In this document: piece by piece, positions 1-8,637 of the stretch
Numbering within the stretch: the stretch's first letter is position 1
How the letters are laid out: every line of letters starts with the position of its first letter
From: an uncultured Ruminococcus sp.
GTDB taxonomy: Bacteria > Bacillota > Clostridia > Oscillospirales > CAG-272
Assembly (NCBI GenBank): GCA_902778145.1
Contig: CACYWW010000012.1
Coordinates: 1-39,833 of the forward strand
Direction of reading: 5' to 3'
Length of the DNA: 39,833 nt
Made by a program: the position numbers and the translations under genes
Notes under the pieces: model-generated
The model's database searches: none
Told to the model about the DNA's origin: nothing
The model's input: only the letters and a program-made list of their open reading frames with translations

Positions 1-2
1 TA

Positions 3-59
3 GCTGTAGTAATAACTCTTCTTCGTAACCGCCAAATAAACAGATTTTGGAGCGAATAA
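3..59 (+). CDS. possible 3' end of a truncated membrane protein gene
   Basis: An open frame enters from the left window edge and stops at TAA 57-59. It encodes a short hydrophobic stretch (AVVITLL) followed by a basic tail (RNRQINRFWSE), which is how many single-pass membrane proteins end. Only 18 codons are visible, so neither the family nor the reality of the gene can be decided. It is in the same frame as the short ORF at 159-374, separated by two in-frame stops. Confidence 0.2.
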   Translation, partial: AVVITLLRNRQINRFWSE

Positions 60-158
60 AATCCGGGGCGGGTCGTGAGATCAAGCTCCGAAATATGTAG
101 ATGAATCCGGAGGGGTCGCGGCGTATCGGAAAAAGACGCCGGATCGATCGATAAAGGG

Positions 159-374
159 ATGACGTTCACGGACGTCATCGACCGTATCGGATTGCCTCAG
201 CAATACGTCGGATCGGGCGGGGTCCTCTATGAATGGGAAATGGCAAACGGAAAACATCTTGTTATCGGCTTTGAAATTGTTAAGCATGAACTTTATACGA
301 ACAAGGATGGCGTCGGGATTTTCGGCTTTACTCCGGACGGGCTGAGTGTCAGTTCAACCCGAATCGGCGAATGA
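159..374 (+). CDS. short ORF, possible gene remnant
   Basis: The frame is open from 105, after an in-frame TGA at 102-104, but the first ATG is at 159 and no convincing Shine-Dalgarno precedes it. The translation (71 aa) begins MTFTDVIDRIGLPQQYVGSG and goes on to YEWEMANGKHLVIGFEI. This resembles the small repeat module (GMT-x-EDVI-x-x-LG-x-P, GSG, Y-x-W, dG) found at the C-terminus of several Clostridia membrane or secreted proteins; that is recalled family knowledge, not a search. The sequence upstream of the ATG in the same frame (SEKDAGSIDKG) reads like a continuation of that module. A longer gene may therefore have been broken here. Alternatively it is a small free-standing domain protein. 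No signal peptide is visible. Confidence 0.4.
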   Translation: MTFTDVIDRIGLPQQYVGSGGVLYEWEMANGKHLVIGFEIVKHELYTNKDGVGIFGFTPDGLSVSSTRIGE

Positions 375-406
375 TCAGATCTTATACCGGAAACGATATA
401 AAACGC

Positions 407-443
407 GCGCTCCCTTCCTTTTACGGGAAGGGAGCGCTTTTTT
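407..443. terminator. bidirectional rho-independent terminator
   Basis: A perfect 12-bp stem (407-418 with 426-437, loop 419-425) is followed on the plus strand by six T. On the minus strand it is followed by GCG then TTTTATAT. It ends the short plus ORF (stop 374) and also lies just past the stop of the minus-strand lipoprotein gene (467), so it probably closes the cysE-to-GH99-like operon. Confidence 0.8.
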
Positions 444-466
444 ATACGGTGCGTATTTTTTTGTTC

Positions 467-2350
467 TCAGCCGATATATCTGTAACTCAGCCGTCCCATC
501 GGGACGCTTCTGCCGGAAACGTAATAGTCCATGATGTCTTCGGGATGATCGATCCCGTCGGCGACCTTGAAATATATGCTCGCGCGTCCGGTGATGCCGA
601 GCGCGGATTTCGGCACCTTGACCTGAAGGATATTGCCGGACATATAATAAACGCCGCGCCCGGTCTCCTCTCCCTTGAAATCCGCGGAAAGCTTCTGCAC
701 GTCTGTCTTTCCGTCCTTTGCGTTCCGGTTTATCACGTACTCGTATCCGCACCAGCCCTTGTCCGCAAGCTCTCCGACTCCGACGAATATGTTCATCCAG
801 CCGGTATCACCGTCTTCACGCTGCGCTATGACGTCGTCGGTCTTGATATAGAAGAACAGGTGATCCTCGCTCTCCGTGACGCGGAGCTCGTATATATTGT
901 TCCTTGCGGGCGCCTGGGTATAGCTGATCGACGGTATGGCGCCGACGCTCGCTCTTGCGCTGTTATCGCGCCCGACGGTTTTGAAAACGGCTTTTACCTT
1001 GTTCCACTCCGTCGTATCCTCGATCATCGGTATGTTTTCGACCGCGGTCTTCACGCGGGCGCCGCCTACCGGTGTGTTTTTGTATCTTCTGATATTGTCG
1101 CACAGCTGCAGATAGAAATTATCCTCAAAGTCTCCGCGCGTCATCTCGGTATCGCGTGAGAATTCGTCGTTGCACTGGTCGACGAGCGCGTATTCGCCGT
1201 TATACTCGAATTTCGTTGCGACCCATTCGTTCCATCCGGTCACGAACACCATATCGGTATCGGCTTCTATCGCCTTGTCCCAGCAGCTCTGGAAATACGT
1301 TCCCTTTGCCGAATCCTCCGTTATGTTGCGCTCCTCAGTCACGGACCAGCCTCTGCCGAAGTTCAGCGCGCCCTGAGTGAGCGAGGCGGACATCGGCACC
1401 GCCGGGTGAGACGCCACGGCAACGTTTATCACGTCTCCGTGTACGGGCGACGGATACTGCCATTCTATCCACGGCAGACTGTTTTTATAGGTCGTATATT
1501 CGCTCGGCCATTCGGGAAGCTTGAACGAGAAGAAATCGCGTATCTCGTCCGAGAGCTTTTCCGGTGAATATGAGGCGGATTCCGTAGCCTTTATATCGCG
1601 CTTCACGTTCGTGTAGCCGACGATCAGAGGCTTGCCTTCGTAGTAATACCACGCGTCCTTATACAGCCCTTTTGAATAAAGATCGTTGTAGAGCTTGTTT
1701 ATTATGACGGTGGAGTAGGAATGCGTATAGAAGACGGTCTGCGGGATATTCTCGTATCCCTCAGCCTTAAGCTCGCAGATCTGCTGCATTATCAAAGGAT
1801 ACACGGCGTCGTAGGTGACGGCGTTCGTCACGTCGAAGCAGAGATAGTCGACGCCCGCCATCGCAAGCAGCTGAAGGTGACGTCTTATGACCCAGACGTC
1901 AGTGCTGTTGTAATAGCCGTACAGCGGCTGTCCCCAGAAATACGCGGCGCCGGCGGGGGCGATATTCTCATCGAGCGCGTCAAGCGAGAACATGAGATCG
2001 AGCCCGTTTTCAAGCTTCAGTATCTCCTGAGTATCGTAGATCTTGTTTGAATACTTGTTCGGATGCTGTCCGAGTGTCAGAAAATAGAATATTCCGACCT
2101 GTCTTTTTTTATCCGTCTTCGGGACCGAGGCGTCGAATGTGCGTCCGAGCTTGTCGATGCCGACGACGTAACTGTTCGAATTTCCGTTATTGTAATAGTC
2201 CTTCGCGTCGATATACACGGTATCATCCTCCGTTATGTGCGTTTCCGGGATCGTATCCTCGGGTATGGTCTCCGTATCGCTGTTTTTCCCGCTGCAGGCT
2301 GTCAGAAGAAGAGTCAGCAGGGCGAGCAGTGCGCAAAACGCTTTCTTCAT
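467..2350 (-). CDS. secreted GH99/GH71-like glycosidase lipoprotein with CBM9-like domain
   Basis: 627 aa. A lipoprotein signal peptide is visible (basic N-terminus, Leu-rich core, lipobox LTAC, Cys19). The central part, roughly residues 85-440, contains YFWGQPLYGYY, then GVDYLCFDVTNA, EGKPLIVGY and TGWNEW. I recognise this pattern from bacterial proteins annotated as glycoside hydrolase family 71/99-like (endo-acting TIM barrels). Residues from about 470 to the end form a beta-rich region (YELRVTESEDHLFFYIKTDD) resembling a CBM9/DOMON-type sugar-binding domain. The predicted place is the outer face of the membrane, acting on a plant or microbial polysaccharide; the substrate is not readable. 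It is the last gene of the operon; its ATG overlaps the stop of the upstream gene (ATGA), with AGGAGG-type SD about 6 nt away. Enzyme class moderately sure, specificity unknown. Confidence 0.75.
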   Translation of the reverse strand: MKKAFCALLALLTLLLTACSGKNSDTETIPEDTIPETHITEDDTVYIDAKDYYNNGNSNSYVVGIDKLGRTFDASVPKTDKKRQVGIFYFLTLGQHPNKYSNKIYDTQEILKLENGLDLMFSLDALDENIAPAGAAYFWGQPLYGYYNSTDVWVIRRHLQLLAMAGVDYLCFDVTNAVTYDAVYPLIMQQICELKAEGYENIPQTVFYTHSYSTVIINKLYNDLYSKGLYKDAWYYYEGKPLIVGYTNVKRDIKATESASYSPEKLSDEIRDFFSFKLPEWPSEYTTYKNSLPWIEWQYPSPVHGDVINVAVASHPAVPMSASLTQGALNFGRGWSVTEERNITEDSAKGTYFQSCWDKAIEADTDMVFVTGWNEWVATKFEYNGEYALVDQCNDEFSRDTEMTRGDFEDNFYLQLCDNIRRYKNTPVGGARVKTAVENIPMIEDTTEWNKVKAVFKTVGRDNSARASVGAIPSISYTQAPARNNIYELRVTESEDHLFFYIKTDDVIAQREDGDTGWMNIFVGVGELADKGWCGYEYVINRNAKDGKTDVQKLSADFKGEETGRGVYYMSGNILQVKVPKSALGITGRASIYFKVADGIDHPEDIMDYYVSGRSVPMGRLSYRYIG

Positions 2351-3618
2351 TGTTTTCCTCCCTTTTTACCGCGGATCACCGCGAATATGAGCACGCCGAA
2401 TATGACGGCGGCGACCGCGGCGGCGGCTATCATCACCGGCTTCGCTCCGCCGCTCTGCGTCTTCTGTTCCTCCTCCGGCGTCGTATCTATCTCAAGCGCG
2501 GTCGTGACTTCGCGTGTGGACTGTCCGTATTCCTCCACTATATAGACGGAATACGCGGCTGAGGTCTCGCCGTATCTCACGGTTATGACGCGAGCGCCCG
2601 GCGTCGAGCTGTCAAAGCCCGAGATCATATCCGCGGTCACGCGGACGTCCTCCTTCACGCCGTTTTCATACGTCACTTCAAGGAAAGTATCCGACAGATC
2701 CAGCTCTTCTCCGATCAGATATTCCGATTTTTCCGGTTGACATTTTATATCCACGCGCCGTATGCCGAGCGGAGCCTTCGTCTCCTCCGGGGAACGTTCG
2801 AATTCCCTCAGAACGATATTATCGACGTTTGCGGAATTGATGCGCATACCGAACGCGACGGTCGAATGATCCGCACTTATGCGGCAGCCGTCAACGGTTT
2901 TGACCTCTGCGCCGTTCGCGTCTGTTATACGTGCGCGTGTGAACACGGGATGCTGTGACATAAGATCGTTTTCGGATCTTTCCGTCATTTCAACGGTGCA
3001 GACGAGGTCTCCGCCGACGTAAACGGCGACTTTCGCGCCGTCGTCCTCAAAGCGGAGCGGCGTCGTTTCCGCCGATATATCGTGTCCCGTTTCAAAAAGC
3101 GTCTTATCCGTGCCTATGCCCTTCGGCTTACCGCCGTCCGCGGTCTTCACGCAAAGCAGGATCTTATCGCCGCGCGGGATCACGTAGATTCCCGTCGCAC
3201 CGATGCATTCGTTATCGTCTCCGCCGTCGTTTTTCGTGCCGTCGTGTTCATAATACGGCGTGCCGTTCAGAGGCTCGTCCGTGGAACGGACGAAAATTCC
3301 GAAGAACTGGTTGTCCGGCACTCTCAGATCGACCGAAAACTCATACGCCCCCGTGAGCCTGTGAGTCGACGTAAGCTGTGTGAAAGGCCCGAAATGAAGC
3401 GTACCGTTATCTCCCTGACCGTCGAAGCCGTCGTTCTGAAGCGCTCTTACCGGTTCCCAGTCGGAACCGAATCCGGCGTATCCCACGAACGTCTCCTTAT
3501 CACCGAGATCGGAAAAGTCTACGCGTGATTCGAACACTGTCTTCTCCTCCGCGCAGGCACAGACGCAGAGTGCCGTCGCGATCATGAGCGCGGATAAAAG
3601 CAAAGCGATCTTTTTCAT
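2347..3618 (-). CDS. membrane-anchored extracellular protein with Ig-like (Big_3) domain
   Basis: 423 aa. It has a signal peptide (MKKIALLLSALMIATALC, probable cleavage after ACA). The beta-rich N-terminal half of about 250 residues looks like a concanavalin/LamG- or DUF1080-type jelly roll (YEFSVDLRVPDNQFFGIFVRS). A bacterial Ig-like group 3 domain follows at about 288-365 (YLIGEELDLSDTFLEVTYENG ... GARVITVRYG). After a Thr/Glu-rich spacer there is a C-terminal transmembrane helix near 395-415 and a basic tail. It is thus held on the cell surface by its C-terminus, probably as a carbohydrate-binding or adhesion partner of the neighbouring glycosidases. No catalytic motif was seen. It starts 11 nt after the GH28 gene, with AAGGAGG overlapping the GH28 stop, and overlaps the next gene by 4 nt. 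Function is inferred from domains and neighbours only. Confidence 0.7.
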   Translation of the reverse strand: MKKIALLLSALMIATALCVCACAEEKTVFESRVDFSDLGDKETFVGYAGFGSDWEPVRALQNDGFDGQGDNGTLHFGPFTQLTSTHRLTGAYEFSVDLRVPDNQFFGIFVRSTDEPLNGTPYYEHDGTKNDGGDDNECIGATGIYVIPRGDKILLCVKTADGGKPKGIGTDKTLFETGHDISAETTPLRFEDDGAKVAVYVGGDLVCTVEMTERSENDLMSQHPVFTRARITDANGAEVKTVDGCRISADHSTVAFGMRINSANVDNIVLREFERSPEETKAPLGIRRVDIKCQPEKSEYLIGEELDLSDTFLEVTYENGVKEDVRVTADMISGFDSSTPGARVITVRYGETSAAYSVYIVEEYGQSTREVTTALEIDTTPEEEQKTQSGGAKPVMIAAAAVAAVIFGVLIFAVIRGKKGGKQ

Positions 3619-3629
3619 TGCTGTCCTCC

Positions 3630-6320
3630 TTATTCCACCCGGGCGTTATATATCGTGCCGCCGAAAATTCCGAGCGCGTAAGTGCCGGATACGGAGACCG
3701 TGAATTTCAACGTCTTCTCCGCTCTGTCCGCCGAGAAGAATTCATCCTCGGCGACGGTCGAGCGTGTCAGCGCGTCCTCACAGAAGACGCGTCCCCTGCC
3801 GCTCACTTCAACGGTGAGCGTATGCTCGCCCGCGTCAAGCCACAGGCCCTGATAGAGCCTGCCGGCTCCTGTCACGGCGTATCCGTCACCGAACCAGATA
3901 TCGCCCTCCTCCGTCCAGAACGTGCGTCCGAGCGAAAGATCCGAATTCTGGAAATACGAGGCGGAGCGGATCGGCGTGTCGGAGAGGAAATTCGTCGGTT
4001 TTATACAGAGCAGATCCGTCGGGGATCGGTATTCGTTATTGAATATACGCACGTTCTTAACGGGCGACCAGTCGTCTGTTTCCGTGTTGTCGAACGGCAT
4101 TTTTCCGTTGTATGGGTTATCGGGCCACGTGCCGACGGCGTAGCCGCCCTGAAGCACGCAGTCGTATACGTTAATATCGTGAATCTCGGTACGCTCCGGG
4201 ATCGGGTCGTCGGTACCCCACGTTATGAAGCAGATCGCCTTGCCGCCGCCGGAATTGAGGTAGCAGTGCGCGACCTCTATATGATGCGGGCCGTTGACGG
4301 CGCCGGGCGTAGCCCACCACCATTTGATGCCGCGCGGGTCGTTATAGGAGCTCGTCATGACTATCGCGTCGTCGTTCGATTCGAAGAAGCAACGCTCGAC
4401 CTTGACGTGATTCGCGCCGCGCGAAAAGCTGAAGCCGTCGCCCGAGACGCATTTGACCTCGTGCAGCTTTACGTTGGCGATATATCCGTTTTTACTCGCG
4501 CTGAAATCGGTGTGGTAGTTGTTCGCTCTGACGATCTCGATATCGCTTACCTCGTAGTTTTCGCAGGCTATGAACGCAACGCTTATGCAGTGTATGCGGT
4601 CCTGACAGTTGTTCGGGTACCAGCCGATCCTCTTCTCTTCGCTGCCGGTGTCCATGCTGCGGATCTTTCCGCGCCCCGTGATCTTCACGTTTTTGCAGCA
4701 GCGCGCGAAGATGAGCGGATACGTCGCCACGTGGAGCGCGTGCGTCCAGTTGATGTCGCGCATCGGCACGTCGTGACCGTAGAAGACCTCGTATTTATAG
4801 TCGCTGTCCGTCTGAGACTGCCACAGCATCGCGCCATCGCAGATATGCAGCTCCACGTTCGACTTCATCATAATGTTCGTGATTATATATCTGCCGGTAT
4901 TGCGGAAAGGGATGACTACGGTACCGCCGCCGTGACCGTTCACGTCGTCTATCGCCGCCTGGATCGCGTCAGTATCGTCCGTGAAAGCGTCGGCTTTCGC
5001 GCCGTAATCAAGCACCGAGACCTTATAGTCCGGCAGATCGAAATGATACGGGTTTTCCGCAAAATCACGGTAGTTTTCGATATAGAATCTCGGCGATACG
5101 AACACCTCGCCGTCGCCGTCCGTCACCGTCGCAAGGAACTGAGACGTGAGACGGGTGAGGGTGCCGCGCATAAACGGGAACGCCGCCGTGTTTTCGCCGG
5201 GCGCGCCCTCTCCGTCGTACAGGACGGTAAGGCCTTTCACGTCGTCCTCGACGTTATACATGAACGTCTCGTATACGCGCAGACGGCCCGGACGGTCGAG
5301 CCGTATCTTTGCCGTCACCGTCTCCCTGTCCGCCGTGCAGGATACGATGTCGCCCGCGTAGGGATATATGGGCGCCTCTTCCTCCGGCGTCACTCTCTTC
5401 ACCGTCACGCTGCCTTTGCCGCCCAACAGCTCGAGCCGGAAACCGGCGAGCCTGTCCTTTGCCGTCGGCACGTCGGACAGATTGAAGAAGTACGCTTTGA
5501 AGCCGCTGTGCGGCTCTATCCTGAAAAGCTTGCTTTTGTCAAAGGTGTATTTTCCGTCTTTATCCGTGACGAACCACAGACGCGCGGAACGGCAGTCGCT
5601 GTCGTTCTTCAGAACGAAGAACAGCGTGTTGCGAAGCTGCAGCGGCGCGTTGTATTTTGTATTGTGAGCGTCGGGGAAGTACGGCGAGGTGATGCTCCCG
5701 CCGTCTTCAAAGCTGAATTTCAAGCCGCCGTCAAACGACGTTACGCCGCCCTCGCACGAAAAGCTCTTCCATGCGCCGGGAACTTCGAAAGCGAAGTCGC
5801 AGATCTCTCCGACGGAGACGGAACCGACCTGATAAAGTCCGCCCCAGTCTTCGTCGCCGTCGTTCCTTACGCCGATCTCGATCGCTTTGACCGAGTCTGC
5901 GCCTTCAAAGCCGCCTATCGTGAACGCCGTGGTGTTCCAGCATTCGGCGAGGATCGGAGCCTCGCCCTCGAAAACGCCCTTATCGGAATAAAGACGGAGG
6001 ACGGCGCGGTATTCGTCGCCCGGGGCGAAGCGCGTGACGTCCGTCGCGACGGTCATCACGGAATAGCCGGATATATCTATCGGCGGATCGTAATCGCGGC
6101 GGACGGATCTTACCTTACCCGCCGCCGTTGTCTCGCACGTTCCCTGTACGCAGCCCGAGCCTTCGTAATATCCCTTAAAAGGAGTATTGCGGAATTCAGT
6201 TACGAATTCCGCATTAACAGTATTTTCACGCGCGTAAAATCCCTCCGCGTTTACGGCGAAGGTATGGAGCTTCTTTTCTTTTGAAAGAGGATATCTCTTC
6301 GTTATCGCGTTCTTTATCAT
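3630..6320 (-). CDS. GH28-like polygalacturonase, probably cytoplasmic
   Basis: 896 aa. Residues 1-430 are beta-sandwich-like sequence with no signal peptide. At 436-458 the pectate-lyase/GH28 entry motif appears (VLDYGAKADAFTDDTDAIQAA), and repeated beta-helix rungs run to about 780. Asp residues consistent with GH28 catalysis are present in SGDGFS (626-631) and SNDDAIV (648-654); the usual N-T-D is S-G-D here, and no GHG motif is obvious. About 110 C-terminal residues look like a sugar-binding beta-sandwich. GH28 enzymes hydrolyse polygalacturonan or rhamnogalacturonan, so an intracellular enzyme would act on imported oligosaccharides. No transporter is in the window. The ATG is 1 nt past the cysS stop with a GAGAGG site, so it is translationally coupled to cysS. 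Family call good; activity uncertain because of the motif changes. Confidence 0.8.
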   Translation of the reverse strand: MIKNAITKRYPLSKEKKLHTFAVNAEGFYARENTVNAEFVTEFRNTPFKGYYEGSGCVQGTCETTAAGKVRSVRRDYDPPIDISGYSVMTVATDVTRFAPGDEYRAVLRLYSDKGVFEGEAPILAECWNTTAFTIGGFEGADSVKAIEIGVRNDGDEDWGGLYQVGSVSVGEICDFAFEVPGAWKSFSCEGGVTSFDGGLKFSFEDGGSITSPYFPDAHNTKYNAPLQLRNTLFFVLKNDSDCRSARLWFVTDKDGKYTFDKSKLFRIEPHSGFKAYFFNLSDVPTAKDRLAGFRLELLGGKGSVTVKRVTPEEEAPIYPYAGDIVSCTADRETVTAKIRLDRPGRLRVYETFMYNVEDDVKGLTVLYDGEGAPGENTAAFPFMRGTLTRLTSQFLATVTDGDGEVFVSPRFYIENYRDFAENPYHFDLPDYKVSVLDYGAKADAFTDDTDAIQAAIDDVNGHGGGTVVIPFRNTGRYIITNIMMKSNVELHICDGAMLWQSQTDSDYKYEVFYGHDVPMRDINWTHALHVATYPLIFARCCKNVKITGRGKIRSMDTGSEEKRIGWYPNNCQDRIHCISVAFIACENYEVSDIEIVRANNYHTDFSASKNGYIANVKLHEVKCVSGDGFSFSRGANHVKVERCFFESNDDAIVMTSSYNDPRGIKWWWATPGAVNGPHHIEVAHCYLNSGGGKAICFITWGTDDPIPERTEIHDINVYDCVLQGGYAVGTWPDNPYNGKMPFDNTETDDWSPVKNVRIFNNEYRSPTDLLCIKPTNFLSDTPIRSASYFQNSDLSLGRTFWTEEGDIWFGDGYAVTGAGRLYQGLWLDAGEHTLTVEVSGRGRVFCEDALTRSTVAEDEFFSADRAEKTLKFTVSVSGTYALGIFGGTIYNARVE

Positions 6321-6321
6321 G

Positions 6322-7722
6322 TCAGCCTCTCTTGTACGTCGTTCCCTGAGGTGTGTCGATAAGCGTTATTCCCTCGGCGGCAAGCTCGGCTCTTATGGCG
6401 TCCGCTCTTGCGTAATCCTTCGCCTTCTTCGCGGCGGCGCGCTCGGCTATTTTCGCGAGTATCGCGGGATCACCCTCCTCCTCTTCCTTCTTCTCCTCGG
6501 GATACGGGGTCAGAAGATCGAGGCAAAGCACGGTGTCCATATCGGCGACGGCGGCGCGCTTCGTCGCGTCGTTTTCGTCGGCCTTGAGCACGTCGTATAC
6601 CGCGGTGAGCGCGAGCGACGTGTTCATGTCGTTGTCGAGCGCTTCTTTGAATTTTGATCTGAAGCCTTCGAGCGCCTCTGCCGATATCTCGCCTTCATCC
6701 TTCAGCGCGGCGCATCTCTGTCTCAGCTTTTTGTAAGCCTTCGCGGCGTTTTCAAGCGCCTCTTCCGAGTAGACGAGATTTTTTCTGTAATGGGAATTGA
6801 GGCAGAAATATCTGTACGCGAGCGGATCGATCCCCTGCTCCTCAAGCACCGACAGCGTCAGGAACTTGCCGGACGATTTGCTCATTTTGCCGGATGCCGT
6901 ATTGAGATGCAGCACGTGGAACCAGAAGTTGCACCATTTATGTCCGAGATAAGATTCGGACTGCGCTATTTCGTTCGTATGGTGCGGGAACTGGTTGTCG
7001 ATGCCGCCGCAGTGGATATCGAGATATTCGCCGCAGTACTTGAGCGAGATCGCGGAGCACTCTATATGCCAGCCGGGATATCCGTAGCCCCACGGGCTGT
7101 CCCATTTGAGCTCCTGATCCTCGAATTTCGATTTGGTGAACCACAGAACGAAGTCCGCTTTATTGCGCTTGTTCCCGTCAGCCTCTACTCCGTCGCGCAC
7201 GCCTACTTCAAGATCCTCCGCGTCGTGCTCGCCGAAGACGTAGTATTTATCGAGCTTCGACGTGTCAAAGTACACGTTTCCGCCCGCCTGATACGCGTAA
7301 CCCTTTTCAAGCAGAGCCGAGATCATGTCGATGAACTCGGTGATGCATCCGGTAGCGGGCTGCGTCACGTCGGGGCGCTTTATATTGAGCTTGTCCGCGT
7401 CGGAGAAAAACGCCTTTGTGTAAAAGTCGGCTATCTCCATGACGGTCTTGTGCTCGCGCTTCGCGCCCTTGAGCATCTTGTCCTCGCCTGTATCCGCGTC
7501 GGAGGAAAGGTGTCCGACGTCGGTTATGTTCATGACGCGCAGGACATCGTATCCCAAAAATCCGAGATAGCGTACGAGAACGTCCTCCATTATGTACGTG
7601 CGGAGGTTGCCTATATGCGCAAAGTGGTAGACTGTCGGCCCGCAGGTATAAATCTTCACCTTTCCGGGCTCGTTCGTGTAGAATTCTTCTTTTTTGTGAG
7701 TCAGACTGTTGTATAACTGCAT
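6322..7722 (-). CDS. cysS: cysteinyl-tRNA synthetase
   Basis: 466 aa, a normal length for the family. It charges tRNA-Cys with cysteine in the cytoplasm. Visible class I features are TCGPTVY with zinc ligand Cys27, the HIGH-type signature HIGN (36-39), zinc ligands at IECSA (Cys222) and PHHTNE, and the KMSKS loop at 279-283. The start was placed at the ATG giving MQLYNSLT because this is the usual N-terminus, GGAAG lies 8 nt upstream, and the start then sits just after the cysE stop. A 16-residue upstream extension in frame would overlap cysE and is unlikely. It is the second gene after the 8516-8544 promoter; the cysE-cysS pairing is common in Bacillota. Unusually, three polysaccharide genes follow without a gap. 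Confidence 0.97.
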   Translation of the reverse strand: MQLYNSLTHKKEEFYTNEPGKVKIYTCGPTVYHFAHIGNLRTYIMEDVLVRYLGFLGYDVLRVMNITDVGHLSSDADTGEDKMLKGAKREHKTVMEIADFYTKAFFSDADKLNIKRPDVTQPATGCITEFIDMISALLEKGYAYQAGGNVYFDTSKLDKYYVFGEHDAEDLEVGVRDGVEADGNKRNKADFVLWFTKSKFEDQELKWDSPWGYGYPGWHIECSAISLKYCGEYLDIHCGGIDNQFPHHTNEIAQSESYLGHKWCNFWFHVLHLNTASGKMSKSSGKFLTLSVLEEQGIDPLAYRYFCLNSHYRKNLVYSEEALENAAKAYKKLRQRCAALKDEGEISAEALEGFRSKFKEALDNDMNTSLALTAVYDVLKADENDATKRAAVADMDTVLCLDLLTPYPEEKKEEEEGDPAILAKIAERAAAKKAKDYARADAIRAELAAEGITLIDTPQGTTYKRG

Positions 7723-7723
7723 T

Positions 7724-8482
7724 TCATTCACTTCCTTTGTCTTTTTCCTTTTCGTCAAGCCGCCGCTCAAGCTCTTCGATGCGGCATCTCAGCCGGCACA
7801 GCTCCTGGGCGACGGGGTCCGGGATGTGTATCTGGTCAAGGTCGCCGCCGCAGCCCGCGTCCTCCTGTTTTACACCCTGCTTCCGGACGACGCGCGCCGG
7901 CATACCGACCGCCGTGCTGTCCGCGGGGATCTCGTTCAGGACGACGGCGCCCGCCGCGATCTTCGTATTGTCTCCGACCTTGAACGGTCCGAGCACCTTT
8001 GCTCCGGCGCCTACCATCACGTTGTTGCCGAGCGTGGGATGGCGCTTGCCGACGTGCTTTCCGGTGCCGCCGAGAGTCGCGCCCTGGTAGATCGTACAGT
8101 CGTCTCCGATCTCCGCGGTCTCACCTATCACGACGCCCGCGCCGTGGTCGATAAACAGCCGTTTTCCGATCTTCGCCGACGGATGTATCTCGATATCCGT
8201 AAAGAACTTCGCCGCCTGACTTATAGCCCTCGCCGCGAATTTATGTCCCTTTTCGTCAAGTCTGTGGGCGATCCGGTACGCCGCCACCGCGTGGAAGCCG
8301 GAATAAAGGAATATGACCTCCGCCGCGCTGGACGCCGCCGGGTCACGTTCCATTATCGATCTGACGTCGCCTTTGACGTCAAGCACGCCCTCGGCTATGC
8401 GGTCTATGAGGTCGGCCGTTCTGTCGGCTTTTTCGACCGCGCCGTGCATGCTCTTACTCAGTTTTGCAAGCTTGTTTTCCAA
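7724..8482 (-). CDS. cysE: serine O-acetyltransferase (EpsC type)
   Basis: 252 aa. It makes O-acetylserine from serine and acetyl-CoA, the first step of cysteine synthesis, in the cytosol. The fold is visible as a helical N-terminus followed by left-handed beta-helix hexapeptide repeats (EIHPSAKIGKRLFIDHGAG, VIGETAEIG, TLGGTGKHVGKRHPTLG, VGAGAKVLG), with the family's DH pair in FIDHG. The first in-frame start is TTG at 8482, placed 9 nt after GGGAG; an ATG five bases upstream is out of frame. The C-terminal tail carries a short charged coiled-coil-like segment. It is the first gene of the operon with cysS 1 nt downstream. The transcript leader is only about 28 nt, so there is no room for a T-box. 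Confidence 0.93.
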   Translation of the reverse strand: MENKLAKLSKSMHGAVEKADRTADLIDRIAEGVLDVKGDVRSIMERDPAASSAAEVIFLYSGFHAVAAYRIAHRLDEKGHKFAARAISQAAKFFTDIEIHPSAKIGKRLFIDHGAGVVIGETAEIGDDCTIYQGATLGGTGKHVGKRHPTLGNNVMVGAGAKVLGPFKVGDNTKIAAGAVVLNEIPADSTAVGMPARVVRKQGVKQEDAGCGGDLDQIHIPDPVAQELCRLRCRIEELERRLDEKEKDKGSE

Positions 8483-8515
8483 AGCATTAAACTCCCGATA
8501 ATATGATCACAGTCC

Positions 8516-8544
8516 ATTATATATCATAAATCACGTTTTGTAAA
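8516..8544 (-). promoter_or_regulatory. sigma-A promoter of cysE operon
   Basis: Minus strand TTTACA (8539-8544), 17-nt spacer, perfect TATAAT (8516-8521). It lies about 34 bp before the cysE TTG and is the only strong promoter seen for the five-gene run down to 467. Confidence 0.85.
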
Positions 8545-8569
8545 CCTATATTTTCAAAATTTTTCGGAC

Positions 8570-8604
8570 AAAATAAAAAAATGCGCGTATATGATCACGC
8601 GCAT
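8570..8604 (-). terminator. rho-independent terminator (minus strand)
   Basis: An 8-bp stem (8581-8588 with 8597-8604, 8-nt loop) is followed on the minus strand by TTTTTTTATTTT. It stops minus-strand transcription arriving from the sigma/regulator operon before the cysE promoter. On the plus strand it precedes the small ORF at 8638. Confidence 0.7.
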
Positions 8605-8637
8605 CTGAGCATAATATCAAAAAAACGGAGGTCGGAT

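Noticed and set aside
3618-6284. Very long open frame on the plus strand opposite the GH28 gene
   Set aside because: It has no ribosome site or recognisable domain and is Arg/Val-rich, as expected when the complement of a GC3-rich gene is read. The minus frame shows clear GH28 motifs.
6790-7716. Long plus-strand frame opposite cysS
   Set aside because: A shadow of cysS; no motif, no ribosome site.
8483-8515. T-box leader upstream of cysE
   Set aside because: The promoter leaves a leader of only about 28 nt, too short, and no T-box sequence is visible.
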